DNA from: Candidatus Altimarinota bacterium
Lineage (GTDB): Bacteria > Patescibacteriota > Gracilibacteria > UBA4473
Direction of reading: 5' to 3'
DNA length: 5,477 nt
Assembly: GCA_026982915.1 (NCBI GenBank)
Contig: JALWQU010000036.1
Coordinates: forward strand, 2,515 to 7,991
The notes beneath the pieces are model-generated. The model made no database searches. It had not been told where the DNA came from and saw nothing but the letters and a program-made list of their open reading frames with translations. Shown in pieces: positions 1 to 5,255 of this stretch. The translations under genes were made by a program, and so were the position numbers. The stretch's first letter is position 1. Every line of letters starts with the position of its first letter.

Positions 1-1119
1 GGCTAAAACTTTTTGCGTTTGTTCTACCGCGGACATTTCAGGTTTTTCGGCATACGATTCACATTTTGGTGACGGACAGAGAATCCGTGTTTCGCCTTCA
101 AACGGTTTACGCCGTTCCCCCGAAAAGAAAAAAGTAACATGGTTAAATTTTTCCGTTTCCGAAATTCGAAGCTGTGACAAGCCTTGTGCGGCAACAATAT
201 CCCCCACCGTTTCTTTGACCCCTCCTTTTTCGGCTTTAAACGCCAATTGTGCCGAAGGTGCATATTTTCCAAAAACACCCACATTTTCAGGTTTGAGCGT
301 AACGCGTTGAGCAAAAGAATCGAAATTGGGATCTAAAAATGAAGCCATGAGCTGAACCATCCGATCCGATCGATAGTTAAAATTTATTAAAACATCATCA
401 GATTTCATTTGTCCTTCGGGGTCCAGTAATACCGGTGGTAAATAATAATCTGATTTTTCACTGTGCAGATAATAATCATCCAGATAATCTTGTGCTGATC
501 CGTCAAAAGGTGTTTGTTCATCACACAAGACGGCATAACTTTTTTCAATTCGTTCCCAGTTATTGTCACGATCCATGCCGAAAAATCGTCCTCCAATCGT
601 CGCGATTTTCCCAATTTTTTGATCTTCGATCTGCGTGATAAACGAGTGAGCGGTTCGTTCTCCGACATCTCTTCCGTCCGTCAAACCATGAATAAAAATA
701 TGTGCAATACCGTAATCTTTTGCCATCTTTAATAATCCGAAAAGATGCGGAAGAAACGCGTGGATACCTCCATCGGAAATAAGGCCGATAAAATGAATTC
801 GATTATTTTTTTGCGCTTTCTCAAAAAGTGATTTCAGCACCGTATTTTCAAAAAAGTCTCCTGAATCAATCTGATCATTTATTTTCGTCAAAAACTGTTT
901 CACCGCTCGCCCCGCCCCAAGCGTAATATGCCCGGGTTCCGAACCACCTGTCTGCCCTGCTGGTAAACCAACCGCTAGTCCGTGTGTTTTGAGCTTTGAA
1001 AAAGGCTTAGTTTTAAAACATTGTTTGATAAAAGGCGCCTTGGCGTGAAAAATCGCATCACCCTTATCGTGATGCCCAATCCCAAATCCATCGAGAATAA
1101 TCAAGTGTACTTTTTTCAT
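1..1119 (-). CDS. gpmI: 2,3-bisphosphoglycerate-independent phosphoglycerate mutase, N-terminal 373 codons (cut by window edge)
   Basis: Interconverts 3-phosphoglycerate and 2-phosphoglycerate in glycolysis and gluconeogenesis; a cytosolic enzyme of the alkaline phosphatase superfamily that works with two divalent metals and a phosphoserine. My translation opens MKKVHLIILDGFG (metal-binding Asp10). The phosphoserine motif GGSEPGH follows (Ser60), then DGGIH (His120), TDGRD (Arg150, Asp151), GRFFGMDRD (Arg178, Arg184), NYRSDR (Arg250, Arg253) and ETEK (Lys324). These match the known active-site set in order and spacing. The family is about 510 residues, so the C-terminal phosphatase-domain half with the remaining metal ligands lies beyond position 1. 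The frame is open to the edge. The ATG at 1119-1117 gives the canonical N-terminus; no Shine-Dalgarno precedes it. It starts 23 bases after the ilvD stop, so co-transcription is likely. Oddity: the usual GNSEVGH motif is GGSEPGH. Confidence 0.96.
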   Translation of the reverse strand, partial: MKKVHLIILDGFGIGHHDKGDAIFHAKAPFIKQCFKTKPFSKLKTHGLAVGLPAGQTGGSEPGHITLGAGRAVKQFLTKINDQIDSGDFFENTVLKSLFEKAQKNNRIHFIGLISDGGIHAFLPHLFGLLKMAKDYGIAHIFIHGLTDGRDVGERTAHSFITQIEDQKIGKIATIGGRFFGMDRDNNWERIEKSYAVLCDEQTPFDGSAQDYLDDYYLHSEKSDYYLPPVLLDPEGQMKSDDVLINFNYRSDRMVQLMASFLDPNFDSFAQRVTLKPENVGVFGKYAPSAQLAFKAEKGGVKETVGDIVAAQGLSQLRISETEKFNHVTFFFSGERRKPFEGETRILCPSPKCESYAEKPEMSAVEQTQKVLA

Positions 1120-1142
1120 GATATTTTGTTAAGGAAGGTGGA

Positions 1143-2891
1143 TCAAAGACTATTTTTCATAACCGCTCCCGTATCCGCACTCGTTACAAAATGAGCGTAT
1201 CGTCCGAGCCAACCTTTTTTGACTCGTGGACTAAACGGTGGCAACGCTTTCAATCGAGCCTCAATTTCTGTCTCAGAAAGCTGTACATTGATCGTTCGAG
1301 CTCGTGCGTCAATATCGATAATATCTCCATTCTCAATCACTCCGATAGGTCCTCCGCTCGCCGCTTCGGGGGAAATATGCCCAATACTCATACCTCGTGT
1401 AGCCCCTGAGAATCTTCCATCCGTAATGAGGGCCGCCTTGATCCCACGACCCTTGATCGCGGCGGTAGGCGCCAACATTTCCTGCATCCCCGGACCACCT
1501 TTCGGGCCTTCGTACGTGATAACCACGACATCTCCATCGACGACTTCGCCACCCAAAACGGCTTTTAAGACCGATTCTTGTGAGGTATAAACCTTCGCCG
1601 GTCCACTAAATTTCTCCCCGCCGGCTTCAATGCCGGCCGTCTTTACCACACATCCCTTTGGCGCAATATTCCCGAACAAAACGGCTAAACCACCTTCGTC
1701 GGAAAATACCGATTCACCAACACGGATAATATCACCATCCGCCTCAGGAGCCGATTCTATGTATTCTCTAAAATTTCCGGTAACGGTCGGTAAATCCAGA
1801 TCCAACGGTGCACGACCATCTCGTAAAACCCCTTTCAAAATCGCCGCAATACCACCTACTCGGTGGACATCTTCGATATGAATATTCGGACGAGAAGGCG
1901 AAACTTTACAGACATTTGGCGTGATAGCCGACAATTCATTGAGCCGTTTCAAATCATATTTAACACCGGCTTCATGAGCTAAAGCGAGTGTATGCAGCAC
2001 CGTATTGGTTGACCCTCCCATGGCTAAATCAAGAATAAAAGCATTATCTAGGGATTTTTGTGTCACGATATCACAAGGTCGTATTTTTTTATCAATAATT
2101 CGTGCCAAGACCAATGGTATTTCATCAAAAAGTGCTTCCCGTTCAGGATTTATTTGCCAGGTTCCGGCTTTTTTATCGATCCATTCGGCAGCTGGGATAG
2201 TCCCATTGCCCGGTAAAGCCAGTCCAATAGCTTCCGCCAGGCAGTTCATAGAATTCGCCGTAAACATCCCGCTACAACTCCCACAGGTCTGACAGGCTTC
2301 CTCCGCAATTTTCTCAAGATCTGTTTCTGATATTTTACCGGAAGATCTTTCGCCTACCGCTTCAAAAACAGTCGCCAAATCAGTATCATTTTGCCCGGCT
2401 AGCATAGCGCCACCCGAGACATAGATCGACGGTATATTAAGTCGTACCATGGCGTTGAGCATACCCGGGACGATCTTGTCACAATTTCCAATACCGATCC
2501 ACGCATCACAGGGATGAGCCCCCATAACCGTTTCGATTTGGTCGGTGATTAGTTCACGACTGGCGAGCGAGTATTTCATCCCAAAATGTCCCATCGCGAT
2601 GCCGTCATCGACCGCTCCACCAATATTACAGTACCAGACATTATAACCTGCTTTTTTGAGTTTTTTTACGAGTCGTTCTCCCAGTTTATCCAGATGAGCG
2701 TGTCCCGGAATTTGCGTAGAAAACGAGTTCACCACCGTGATAAATTTTTTCTTTCGGTCACTGATAGAATCCAACACCCCCGCGGCTTTCATCAGACTTG
2801 CAGCGGGTAACATATGGTAGCCTTCCGCCACAATTCGAGAGCCTCGTTTGGCGATTTCAGCGTATCCAGCGTTGATGGGTTTATGTGACAT
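1143..2891 (-). CDS. ilvD: Dihydroxy-acid dehydratase (complete, 582 aa)
   Basis: Dehydrates 2,3-dihydroxyisovalerate and 2,3-dihydroxy-3-methylvalerate to the keto acids used for valine, leucine, isoleucine and pantothenate; a cytosolic iron-sulfur enzyme of the IlvD/Edd family. Visible motifs: [11 protein letters not shown] (54-64), VDDGIAMGH (94-102), [11 protein letters not shown] (135-145; Cys137, Asp138, Lys139), [15 protein letters not shown] (202-216; Cys206), [10 protein letters not shown] (291-300), [12 protein letters not shown] (461-472) and DGRFSG (491-496; probable catalytic Ser495). The IPGH segment stands where [2Fe-2S]-type enzymes carry a cysteine, so it resembles the E. coli [4Fe-4S] type. 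It is shorter than the 616-residue E. coli protein and lacks an insert near residue 385. The paralogous sugar-acid dehydratases (Edd-like) are the main alternative, but motifs and length favour IlvD. ATG at 2891; no Shine-Dalgarno. gpmI follows 23 bases after its TGA stop. Confidence 0.96.
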   Translation of the reverse strand: MSHKPINAGYAEIAKRGSRIVAEGYHMLPAASLMKAAGVLDSISDRKKKFITVVNSFSTQIPGHAHLDKLGERLVKKLKKAGYNVWYCNIGGAVDDGIAMGHFGMKYSLASRELITDQIETVMGAHPCDAWIGIGNCDKIVPGMLNAMVRLNIPSIYVSGGAMLAGQNDTDLATVFEAVGERSSGKISETDLEKIAEEACQTCGSCSGMFTANSMNCLAEAIGLALPGNGTIPAAEWIDKKAGTWQINPEREALFDEIPLVLARIIDKKIRPCDIVTQKSLDNAFILDLAMGGSTNTVLHTLALAHEAGVKYDLKRLNELSAITPNVCKVSPSRPNIHIEDVHRVGGIAAILKGVLRDGRAPLDLDLPTVTGNFREYIESAPEADGDIIRVGESVFSDEGGLAVLFGNIAPKGCVVKTAGIEAGGEKFSGPAKVYTSQESVLKAVLGGEVVDGDVVVITYEGPKGGPGMQEMLAPTAAIKGRGIKAALITDGRFSGATRGMSIGHISPEAASGGPIGVIENGDIIDIDARARTINVQLSETEIEARLKALPPFSPRVKKGWLGRYAHFVTSADTGAVMKNSL

Positions 2892-2930
2892 AATAAATGT
2901 TTTTTAAAAAGCGTTTTCTTTTCAAGTTTA

Positions 2931-2936
2931 ATCATA
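2931..2936 (-). promoter_or_regulatory. Candidate -10 box for ilvD-gpmI
   Basis: On the minus strand the sequence reads TATGAT, preceded at two bases' distance by TG. It lies about 40 bases before the ilvD ATG and just beyond the U-tract of the upstream hairpin. No good -35 box is seen at 17-18 bases; the upstream DNA is T-rich. If real, ilvD has its own start point downstream of the hairpin chain. If not, ilvD depends on readthrough from upstream. Confidence 0.35.
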
Positions 2937-2964
2937 GGCAGAATTTTCTCAAAAAAATATCAGT

Positions 2965-3001
2965 AAAAAGCCTATATTCATCATCCATGATAAATATAGG
3001 C
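2965..3001 (-). terminator. Rho-independent terminator-like hairpin closing the hairpin chain
   Basis: A 14-bp stem (2970-2983 with 2988-3001, one G-U) with a four-base loop is followed directly on the minus strand by five T, and further on by another T-run. The stem has a GC-rich foot (GCC/GGC). It sits 74 bases before the ilvD start. It could end the upstream RNA or act as an attenuator for ilvD. Confidence 0.55.
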
Positions 3002-3236
3002 ATAAAATTCCTGTCAAGCAAAAAATTCTGACAGGAACTTTTCGATAACTTCGAAGCAACGAGAGGCTGCTTCGAAGTTATCATCATAATAGGTTGCGAT
3101 GATAATTAAAACCATCGCAACCATACAAAAGCTGCAGAAAATTCCACAGCAAATTTTTTGGGCCCAAAAAGGACCCAAAAAGTTTTTAATTTTTTGACCA
3201 CCAATAACGGCCAAAGGGGGACCATAAATCGCCCCC
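2965..3236 (-). ncRNA. Candidate structured RNA: chain of eight stem-loops upstream of ilvD
   Basis: Read as minus-strand RNA, this stretch folds into eight adjacent hairpins separated by 0-11 nt. Pairing arms: 3216-3220/3232-3236 (5 bp); 3193-3200/3208-3215 (8); 3155-3165/3171-3181 (11); 3131-3138/3143-3150 (8); 3092-3103/3111-3122 (12); 3043-3060/3066-3083 (18); 3004-3017/3028-3041 (14); 2970-2983/2988-3001 (14), followed by five U. Eleven pairs are G-U in the minus-strand RNA and would be A-C mismatches on the plus strand, so the structure belongs to a minus-strand transcript. The stems differ in sequence, so this is no repeat array. I see none of the hallmark sequences of RNase P RNA, tmRNA, SRP RNA or 6S RNA. 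It could be a free-standing RNA, a 3' UTR of the M24 peptidase transcript, or an ilvD leader. No family is recognised. The 5' end is uncertain and may lie near 3440. Confidence 0.5.
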
Positions 3237-3262
3237 AAAAAAAATTTAAAAATAATTTCCAT
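3014..3262 (-). CDS. Doubtful 82-codon hydrophobic reading frame overlapping the hairpin chain
   Basis: An open frame from ATG at 3262 to TGA at 3016-3014. The translation is not recognised. It would be a small membrane protein with two hydrophobic stretches (about residues 3-22 and 38-59), four Cys between 38 and 46 plus one near 69, and an acidic amphipathic C-terminal tail. A G-rich stretch with GGCGG ends about six bases before the ATG, the only Shine-Dalgarno-like signal on this side of the window. Against a real gene: nearly the whole frame lies inside perfect or near-perfect inverted repeats, and similar-length chance frames occur on the other strand here. Residues 47-55 (VAMVLIIIA) are a branched-chain-rich run upstream of ilvD, so a leader-peptide role is conceivable. 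Most likely it is a chance frame over structured RNA. Confidence 0.22.
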   Translation of the reverse strand: MEIIFKFFLGAIYGPPLAVIGGQKIKNFLGPFWAQKICCGIFCSFCMVAMVLIIIATYYDDNFEAASRCFEVIEKFLSEFFA

Positions 3263-3283
3263 AATATTCCGCCCCCCAAGACG

Positions 3284-3321
3284 AAAAAATTAAAAAACGG
3301 GAAAGAAAAAAAGCTTTCCCA
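3284..3321 (-). terminator. Rho-independent terminator-like hairpin
   Basis: On the minus strand, GGGAAAG (3305-3299 complement paired with 3320-3314) forms a 7-bp stem, extended by one G-U, with an 8-nt loop. It is followed by a T-rich tract of 14 bases with only two A (3297-3284). This is a strong intrinsic terminator for minus-strand transcripts, about 185 bases past the M24 peptidase stop. Confidence 0.55.
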
Positions 3322-3323
3322 AG

Positions 3324-3361
3324 AAAAAATTTTCCTATCAGTATTAATTAACCAACAGGAA
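3324..3361 (-). terminator. Second terminator-like hairpin with three G-U pairs
   Basis: Arms 3332-3342 and 3351-3361 pair over 11 bp in minus-strand RNA, including three G-U pairs that fail on the plus strand. The loop has eight bases. The stem is followed by AA and then six T (3329-3324). Together with the hairpin at 3284-3321 it forms a tandem terminator or further members of the hairpin chain. Confidence 0.42.
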
Positions 3362-3415
3362 TCTGCCTTTTAGAGATCATCCATTAGTCAATTTAAGACT
3401 ACAAATGAAATACTT

Positions 3416-3433
3416 AAAAAGCATATATATGCT
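3416..3433 (-). terminator. Weak terminator-like palindrome after the M24 peptidase gene
   Basis: A short palindrome AGCATATATATGCT (3420-3433) can form a 5-bp stem with a 4-base loop. On the minus strand it runs into four further T (3419-3416). It lies about 75 bases past the peptidase stop codon, a sensible place for a terminator, but the stem is short and AT-rich. Confidence 0.28.
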
Positions 3434-3446
3434 GGTTAATAATCGA

Positions 3447-3452
3447 ATTATA
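3447..3452 (-). promoter_or_regulatory. Candidate -10 box for the structured RNA
   Basis: A perfect TATAAT on the minus strand, 55 bases past the M24 peptidase stop. It would start an RNA at about 3440 running through the hairpin region to the U-tract near 2965. No convincing -35 box or TG extension is present, and a TATAAT match is not rare in DNA this AT-rich. Confidence 0.3.
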
Positions 3453-3506
3453 AAAGAACCATGGATGTCCTTTTTAATAATTCCCTAACCTTTGGCAAGT
3501 TTTTTC

Positions 3507-4532
3507 CTAAAAAACTATCAAATTCTTATCGGTTTGAGATAAAACGATCGGGCCTTTTTCCCCAACAACCAAACAATCCTCTATTCGAATCCCAAATTTA
3601 TCCGGGAAATAAATCCCCGGTTCACAGGTCACCACTTCATGAAGTTCTAATGTCCCTTTTTGACGCGTACTAATTTCCGGCATCTCGTGTATTTCAAGTC
3701 CTACACCATGTCCCAATGAATGTGTAAAATAAACCGCATCAGCCCCCAAAGAATCTCGGGCTATTTTCTCAAGATTTGCTATGTTCGCGCCTTTTTTATA
3801 ATTTTTAAGCGCTTTTTCCTGAGCGATCAAACAGTTTTCGAATTTTTCAAGATAATCATCAGAAGGCACTCCAAAGCTAAAGTTACGAGTCATATCCGAA
3901 CAGTAGCCTTCAAACTTGGCCCCACAATCAATAAGGATATTATCCCCTTTTTTTAGTTTTCTGGTAGTCGGCGCGTGATGCGGAATAGCCGAGTTTTCCC
4001 CAAAAGCCACAATCGCCTCAAAACTCAATCCAAACCGACCATTGCCACGAATCAAGTGTTCCAGCTCAAACGCCATAGCTTGCTCCGTAACGCCCACCGC
4101 CAACTTAGACTTCAAAAACGGCACTAAAACACGATCGACTTGTGCCTGTGCGGTTTTTATATGCTCAATTTCCCTAGATTTTTTTTGTCGTCTTTGTTTT
4201 TCCCAAAAATTTGTCACGGTTCTAAACCGTACTGAAGGAAAAAGTTTCTTTATATTTTTTCGTTGAGCCAGCGTTGTCGTGTCTTCAAGCCCCCACACAC
4301 CTCTTAGTTTTGGCGCTATTTTGGTTTTAAAGGATTCATCCAAACAATGAAATTTCCAGCCTTTGGGTAATTGTTTTTTAGCGGTTTCCGCATATCGGCT
4401 ATCGGAAATCAAAATATTCGTCTTTTCTGGGAAAATAATCGCTAACCCAAAACTTCCCTTAAACCCACAAAGCCATCGAATATTTTCTGGTTTTGTCGTA
4501 AAAATCGCGTCTAAATACTTTGGAAAGTTCAT
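3507..4532 (-). CDS. M24 family Xaa-Pro peptidase (aminopeptidase P / prolidase-like)
   Basis: A complete 341-residue cytosolic metallopeptidase that should cleave bonds next to proline: an X-Pro aminopeptidase (PepP type) or X-Pro dipeptidase (PepQ type). The N-terminal creatinase-like domain spans about residues 1-120, and the catalytic pita-bread domain about 122-335. The five metal ligands are visible in order: Asp202 (IDCGAKFEGY), Asp213 (SDMTRNF), His275 (HSLGHGVGLEIHE), Glu304 (CEPGIYFP) and Glu318 (GIRIED). His185-His186 in AIPHHAP match the substrate-binding His region, and His282 lies in the second catalytic His motif. Length is near the usual 350-360 for short bacterial forms. PepP versus PepQ cannot be settled from the motifs. 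Oddity: Cys303 sits directly before the metal ligand Glu304. The ATG at 4532 gives a sensible N-terminus (KYLDAIFTTKPENIRWLCGF); there is no Shine-Dalgarno. Confidence 0.93.
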   Translation of the reverse strand: MNFPKYLDAIFTTKPENIRWLCGFKGSFGLAIIFPEKTNILISDSRYAETAKKQLPKGWKFHCLDESFKTKIAPKLRGVWGLEDTTTLAQRKNIKKLFPSVRFRTVTNFWEKQRRQKKSREIEHIKTAQAQVDRVLVPFLKSKLAVGVTEQAMAFELEHLIRGNGRFGLSFEAIVAFGENSAIPHHAPTTRKLKKGDNILIDCGAKFEGYCSDMTRNFSFGVPSDDYLEKFENCLIAQEKALKNYKKGANIANLEKIARDSLGADAVYFTHSLGHGVGLEIHEMPEISTRQKGTLELHEVVTCEPGIYFPDKFGIRIEDCLVVGEKGPIVLSQTDKNLIVF

Positions 4533-4560
4533 CTAAAAAAGAGTTTAGAGCTTTTCTAAA
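4532..4560 (-). promoter_or_regulatory. Three-part switchable hairpin over the peptidase start codon
   Basis: Directly before the M24 peptidase ATG the minus strand carries TTTAGA (4560-4555), TCTAAA (4549-4544) and TTTAGA again (4537-4532, which includes the A of the ATG). The middle block can pair with either neighbour. Pairing with the first leaves the start free and is followed by CTC and six T. Pairing with the last covers the edge of the start codon. The stems are only 6 bp and AT-rich, so a function is uncertain. Confidence 0.25.
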
Positions 4561-4607
4561 AACCTGTCTAATCTCTTTTTCGGAACACAAAATTTAAAAC
4601 CCTGAGC

Positions 4608-4639
4608 AAAAAAAGTGTAAATTTTTTACGATACGACAC
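4608..4639 (-). terminator. Weak terminator after the 144-residue protein gene
   Basis: Just past the TAG stop at 4642, the minus strand has a small stem-loop (GTAAA/TTTAC, 4629-4625 with 4621-4617). An alternative GTGT/ACAC pairing uses 4639-4636 with 4618-4615. Seven T follow (4614-4608). The stem is weak but the U-tract and position fit an intrinsic terminator. Confidence 0.35.
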
Positions 4640-4641
4640 CA

Positions 4642-5076
4642 CTAGGCCGTTGCTTCAATTGTTTGTATTTGTGCCGCAAGTACTTCTGGAGATGTTCCTA
4701 ATTGACTAGGTAAATTTCCCTCTAACTCTTTCAAAAAATCATCAGCAGACTCTCCTGCTACATTCATGGCAATGGGAATCTCTGTTTTAGGATTAATATT
4801 AACAGAAGTAGATTTTTCCCCCTCAGTACTTTCAGGGTTATCCTTATGAGTTTCTTTTGTTTTTTTATTAGACTCATCTTCTTCGATTTTTTTCATAATC
4901 AACCGTTGCACACTTTCATGATTACCCTTTAAACTATCACTAAGACTATTCAAGTCATTACGAATTTCCTTTGTTATTTTTGATTCAACATTTGACAATA
5001 CCTCACCACCTTTTCCAACCTCAAATAAAAACAATTTTCGTCCAAATTCCGATTGCCGTGTTGATAGATTTTTCAT
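4642..5076 (-). CDS. Hypothetical hydrophilic protein, 144 aa
   Basis: Not recognised. The protein has no Cys, Trp or Tyr, no signal peptide and no membrane segment. Residues 1-27 contain a short hydrophobic patch (KLFLFEV, 14-20). About 28-66 looks like an amphipathic helix with Ile/Leu at 34, 38, 42, 45, 49, 56, 59, 60 and 64. Residues 67-99 form a low-complexity linker rich in Lys, Glu, Ser, Thr and Asn, probably disordered. Residues 100-144 may form a second helical segment (DDFLKELEGNLP, then SPEVLAAQIQTIEATA). The gene is more AT-rich than ilvD and gpmI. It has its own promoter (-10 at 5102-5107) and a weak terminator, so it is probably a single-gene unit. The next Met is residue 61, which supports the ATG at 5076. 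A helical scaffold or adaptor protein is possible, but nothing fixes a function. Confidence 0.72.
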   Translation of the reverse strand: MKNLSTRQSEFGRKLFLFEVGKGGEVLSNVESKITKEIRNDLNSLSDSLKGNHESVQRLIMKKIEEDESNKKTKETHKDNPESTEGEKSTSVNINPKTEIPIAMNVAGESADDFLKELEGNLPSQLGTSPEVLAAQIQTIEATA

Positions 5077-5101
5077 GTATTCTTTTGCGAATTATCCAGT
5101 C

Positions 5102-5130
5102 ATTATACCAAAACTTTTGACAAAAAACAA
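5102..5130 (-). promoter_or_regulatory. Extended -10 promoter of the 144-residue protein gene
   Basis: The minus strand reads TGG followed by TATAAT (5107-5102), a perfect -10 with the TG extension. A partial -35 (TTGTTT, 5130-5125) lies at 17-bp spacing. Transcription should start near 5095, giving a leader of about 20 nt before the ATG at 5076. This is the best promoter in the window and supports the gene as real. Confidence 0.65.
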
Positions 5131-5145
5131 GCAAAATACTACGCT
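5117..5145 (+). promoter_or_regulatory. Candidate uvrA promoter, divergent and overlapping
   Basis: A perfect -35 box TTGACA (5117-5122) stands on the plus strand. The -10 is poor: TACTAC (5137-5142) at 14-bp spacing or TACGCT (5140-5145) at 17 bp. It overlaps the -35 region of the divergent promoter, so the two may compete. A weaker alternative closer to uvrA is TTGTGT (5185-5190) with TATCCT at 17 bp. Confidence 0.35.
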
Positions 5146-5179
5146 TGCTCTGCTGAGCGAGCTTGTGGCTCGTTTTTTT
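5143..5179 (+). terminator. Terminator with competing upstream hairpin (attenuator-like) before uvrA
   Basis: On the plus strand CGAGC (5158-5162) pairs with GCTCG (5168-5172) around a 5-base loop, followed by seven T (5173-5179): a compact intrinsic terminator. No plus-strand gene lies upstream to need it. The same CGAGC also lies in the arm 5155-5162, which pairs over 8 bp with 5143-5150 (one G-U on the plus strand, loop TGCT). The two folds exclude each other, as in an attenuator. A third option pairs CAAGC (5128-5132) with GCTTG (5143-5147). Confidence 0.5.
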
Positions 5180-5201
5180 ATATTTTGTGTAGGCAAAATA
5201 T
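5180..5201 (+). repeat. Perfect 8-bp inverted repeat in the uvrA leader
   Basis: ATATTTTG (5180-5187) and CAAAATAT (5194-5201) are exact reverse complements around a 6-base spacer. The repeat directly follows the T-tract of the terminator. It could be a leader hairpin or a protein-binding site; it does not match the LexA consensus of E. coli or B. subtilis types. Confidence 0.4.
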
Positions 5202-5255
5202 TCCGAGTATCCTTACCATAAAGAAGCCTTTAGTACACTCCAATAACCCCTTATA

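Noticed and set aside
24..314. 96-codon minus-strand open frame
   Set aside because: It lies in another frame inside the well-supported gpmI coding region, and its translation is basic and featureless.
405..732. Open frames on both strands inside gpmI
   Set aside because: They are shadows of gpmI; the gpmI frame carries the GRxxxMDRD and NYRSDR active-site motifs here.
1143..1145. Alternative genetic code with TGA read as glycine
   Set aside because: ilvD ends in TGA exactly where the family C-terminus is expected, readthrough would run into gpmI, and no gene contains an internal TGA.
1191..2810. Several plus-strand open frames of 70-123 codons opposite ilvD
   Set aside because: They are antisense shadows of a conserved gene in which every family motif is present on the minus strand.
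3155..3170. 16-base perfect palindrome TTTTTGGGCCCAAAAA as a DNA-binding site
   Set aside because: An 11-bp hairpin using the second CCCAAAAA copy (to 3181) explains the sequence better and fits the chain of hairpins.
2970..3236. CRISPR or integron attC-type repeat array
   Set aside because: The stems have different sequences and lengths; there is no repeated unit and no constant spacer.
3158..3373. 71-codon plus-strand frame in the spacer
   Set aside because: Lysine and asparagine run translation typical of A-rich DNA, crossing hairpins and terminators; no start signal.
3461..3673. 70-codon plus-strand frame
   Set aside because: Mostly antisense to the C-terminus of the M24 peptidase gene.
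4593..4621. Promoter for the M24 peptidase (TTTACA, 17 bp, TTTAAA)
   Set aside because: Both boxes are weak and overlap the terminator of the upstream gene; in DNA this AT-rich such a match is expected by chance.
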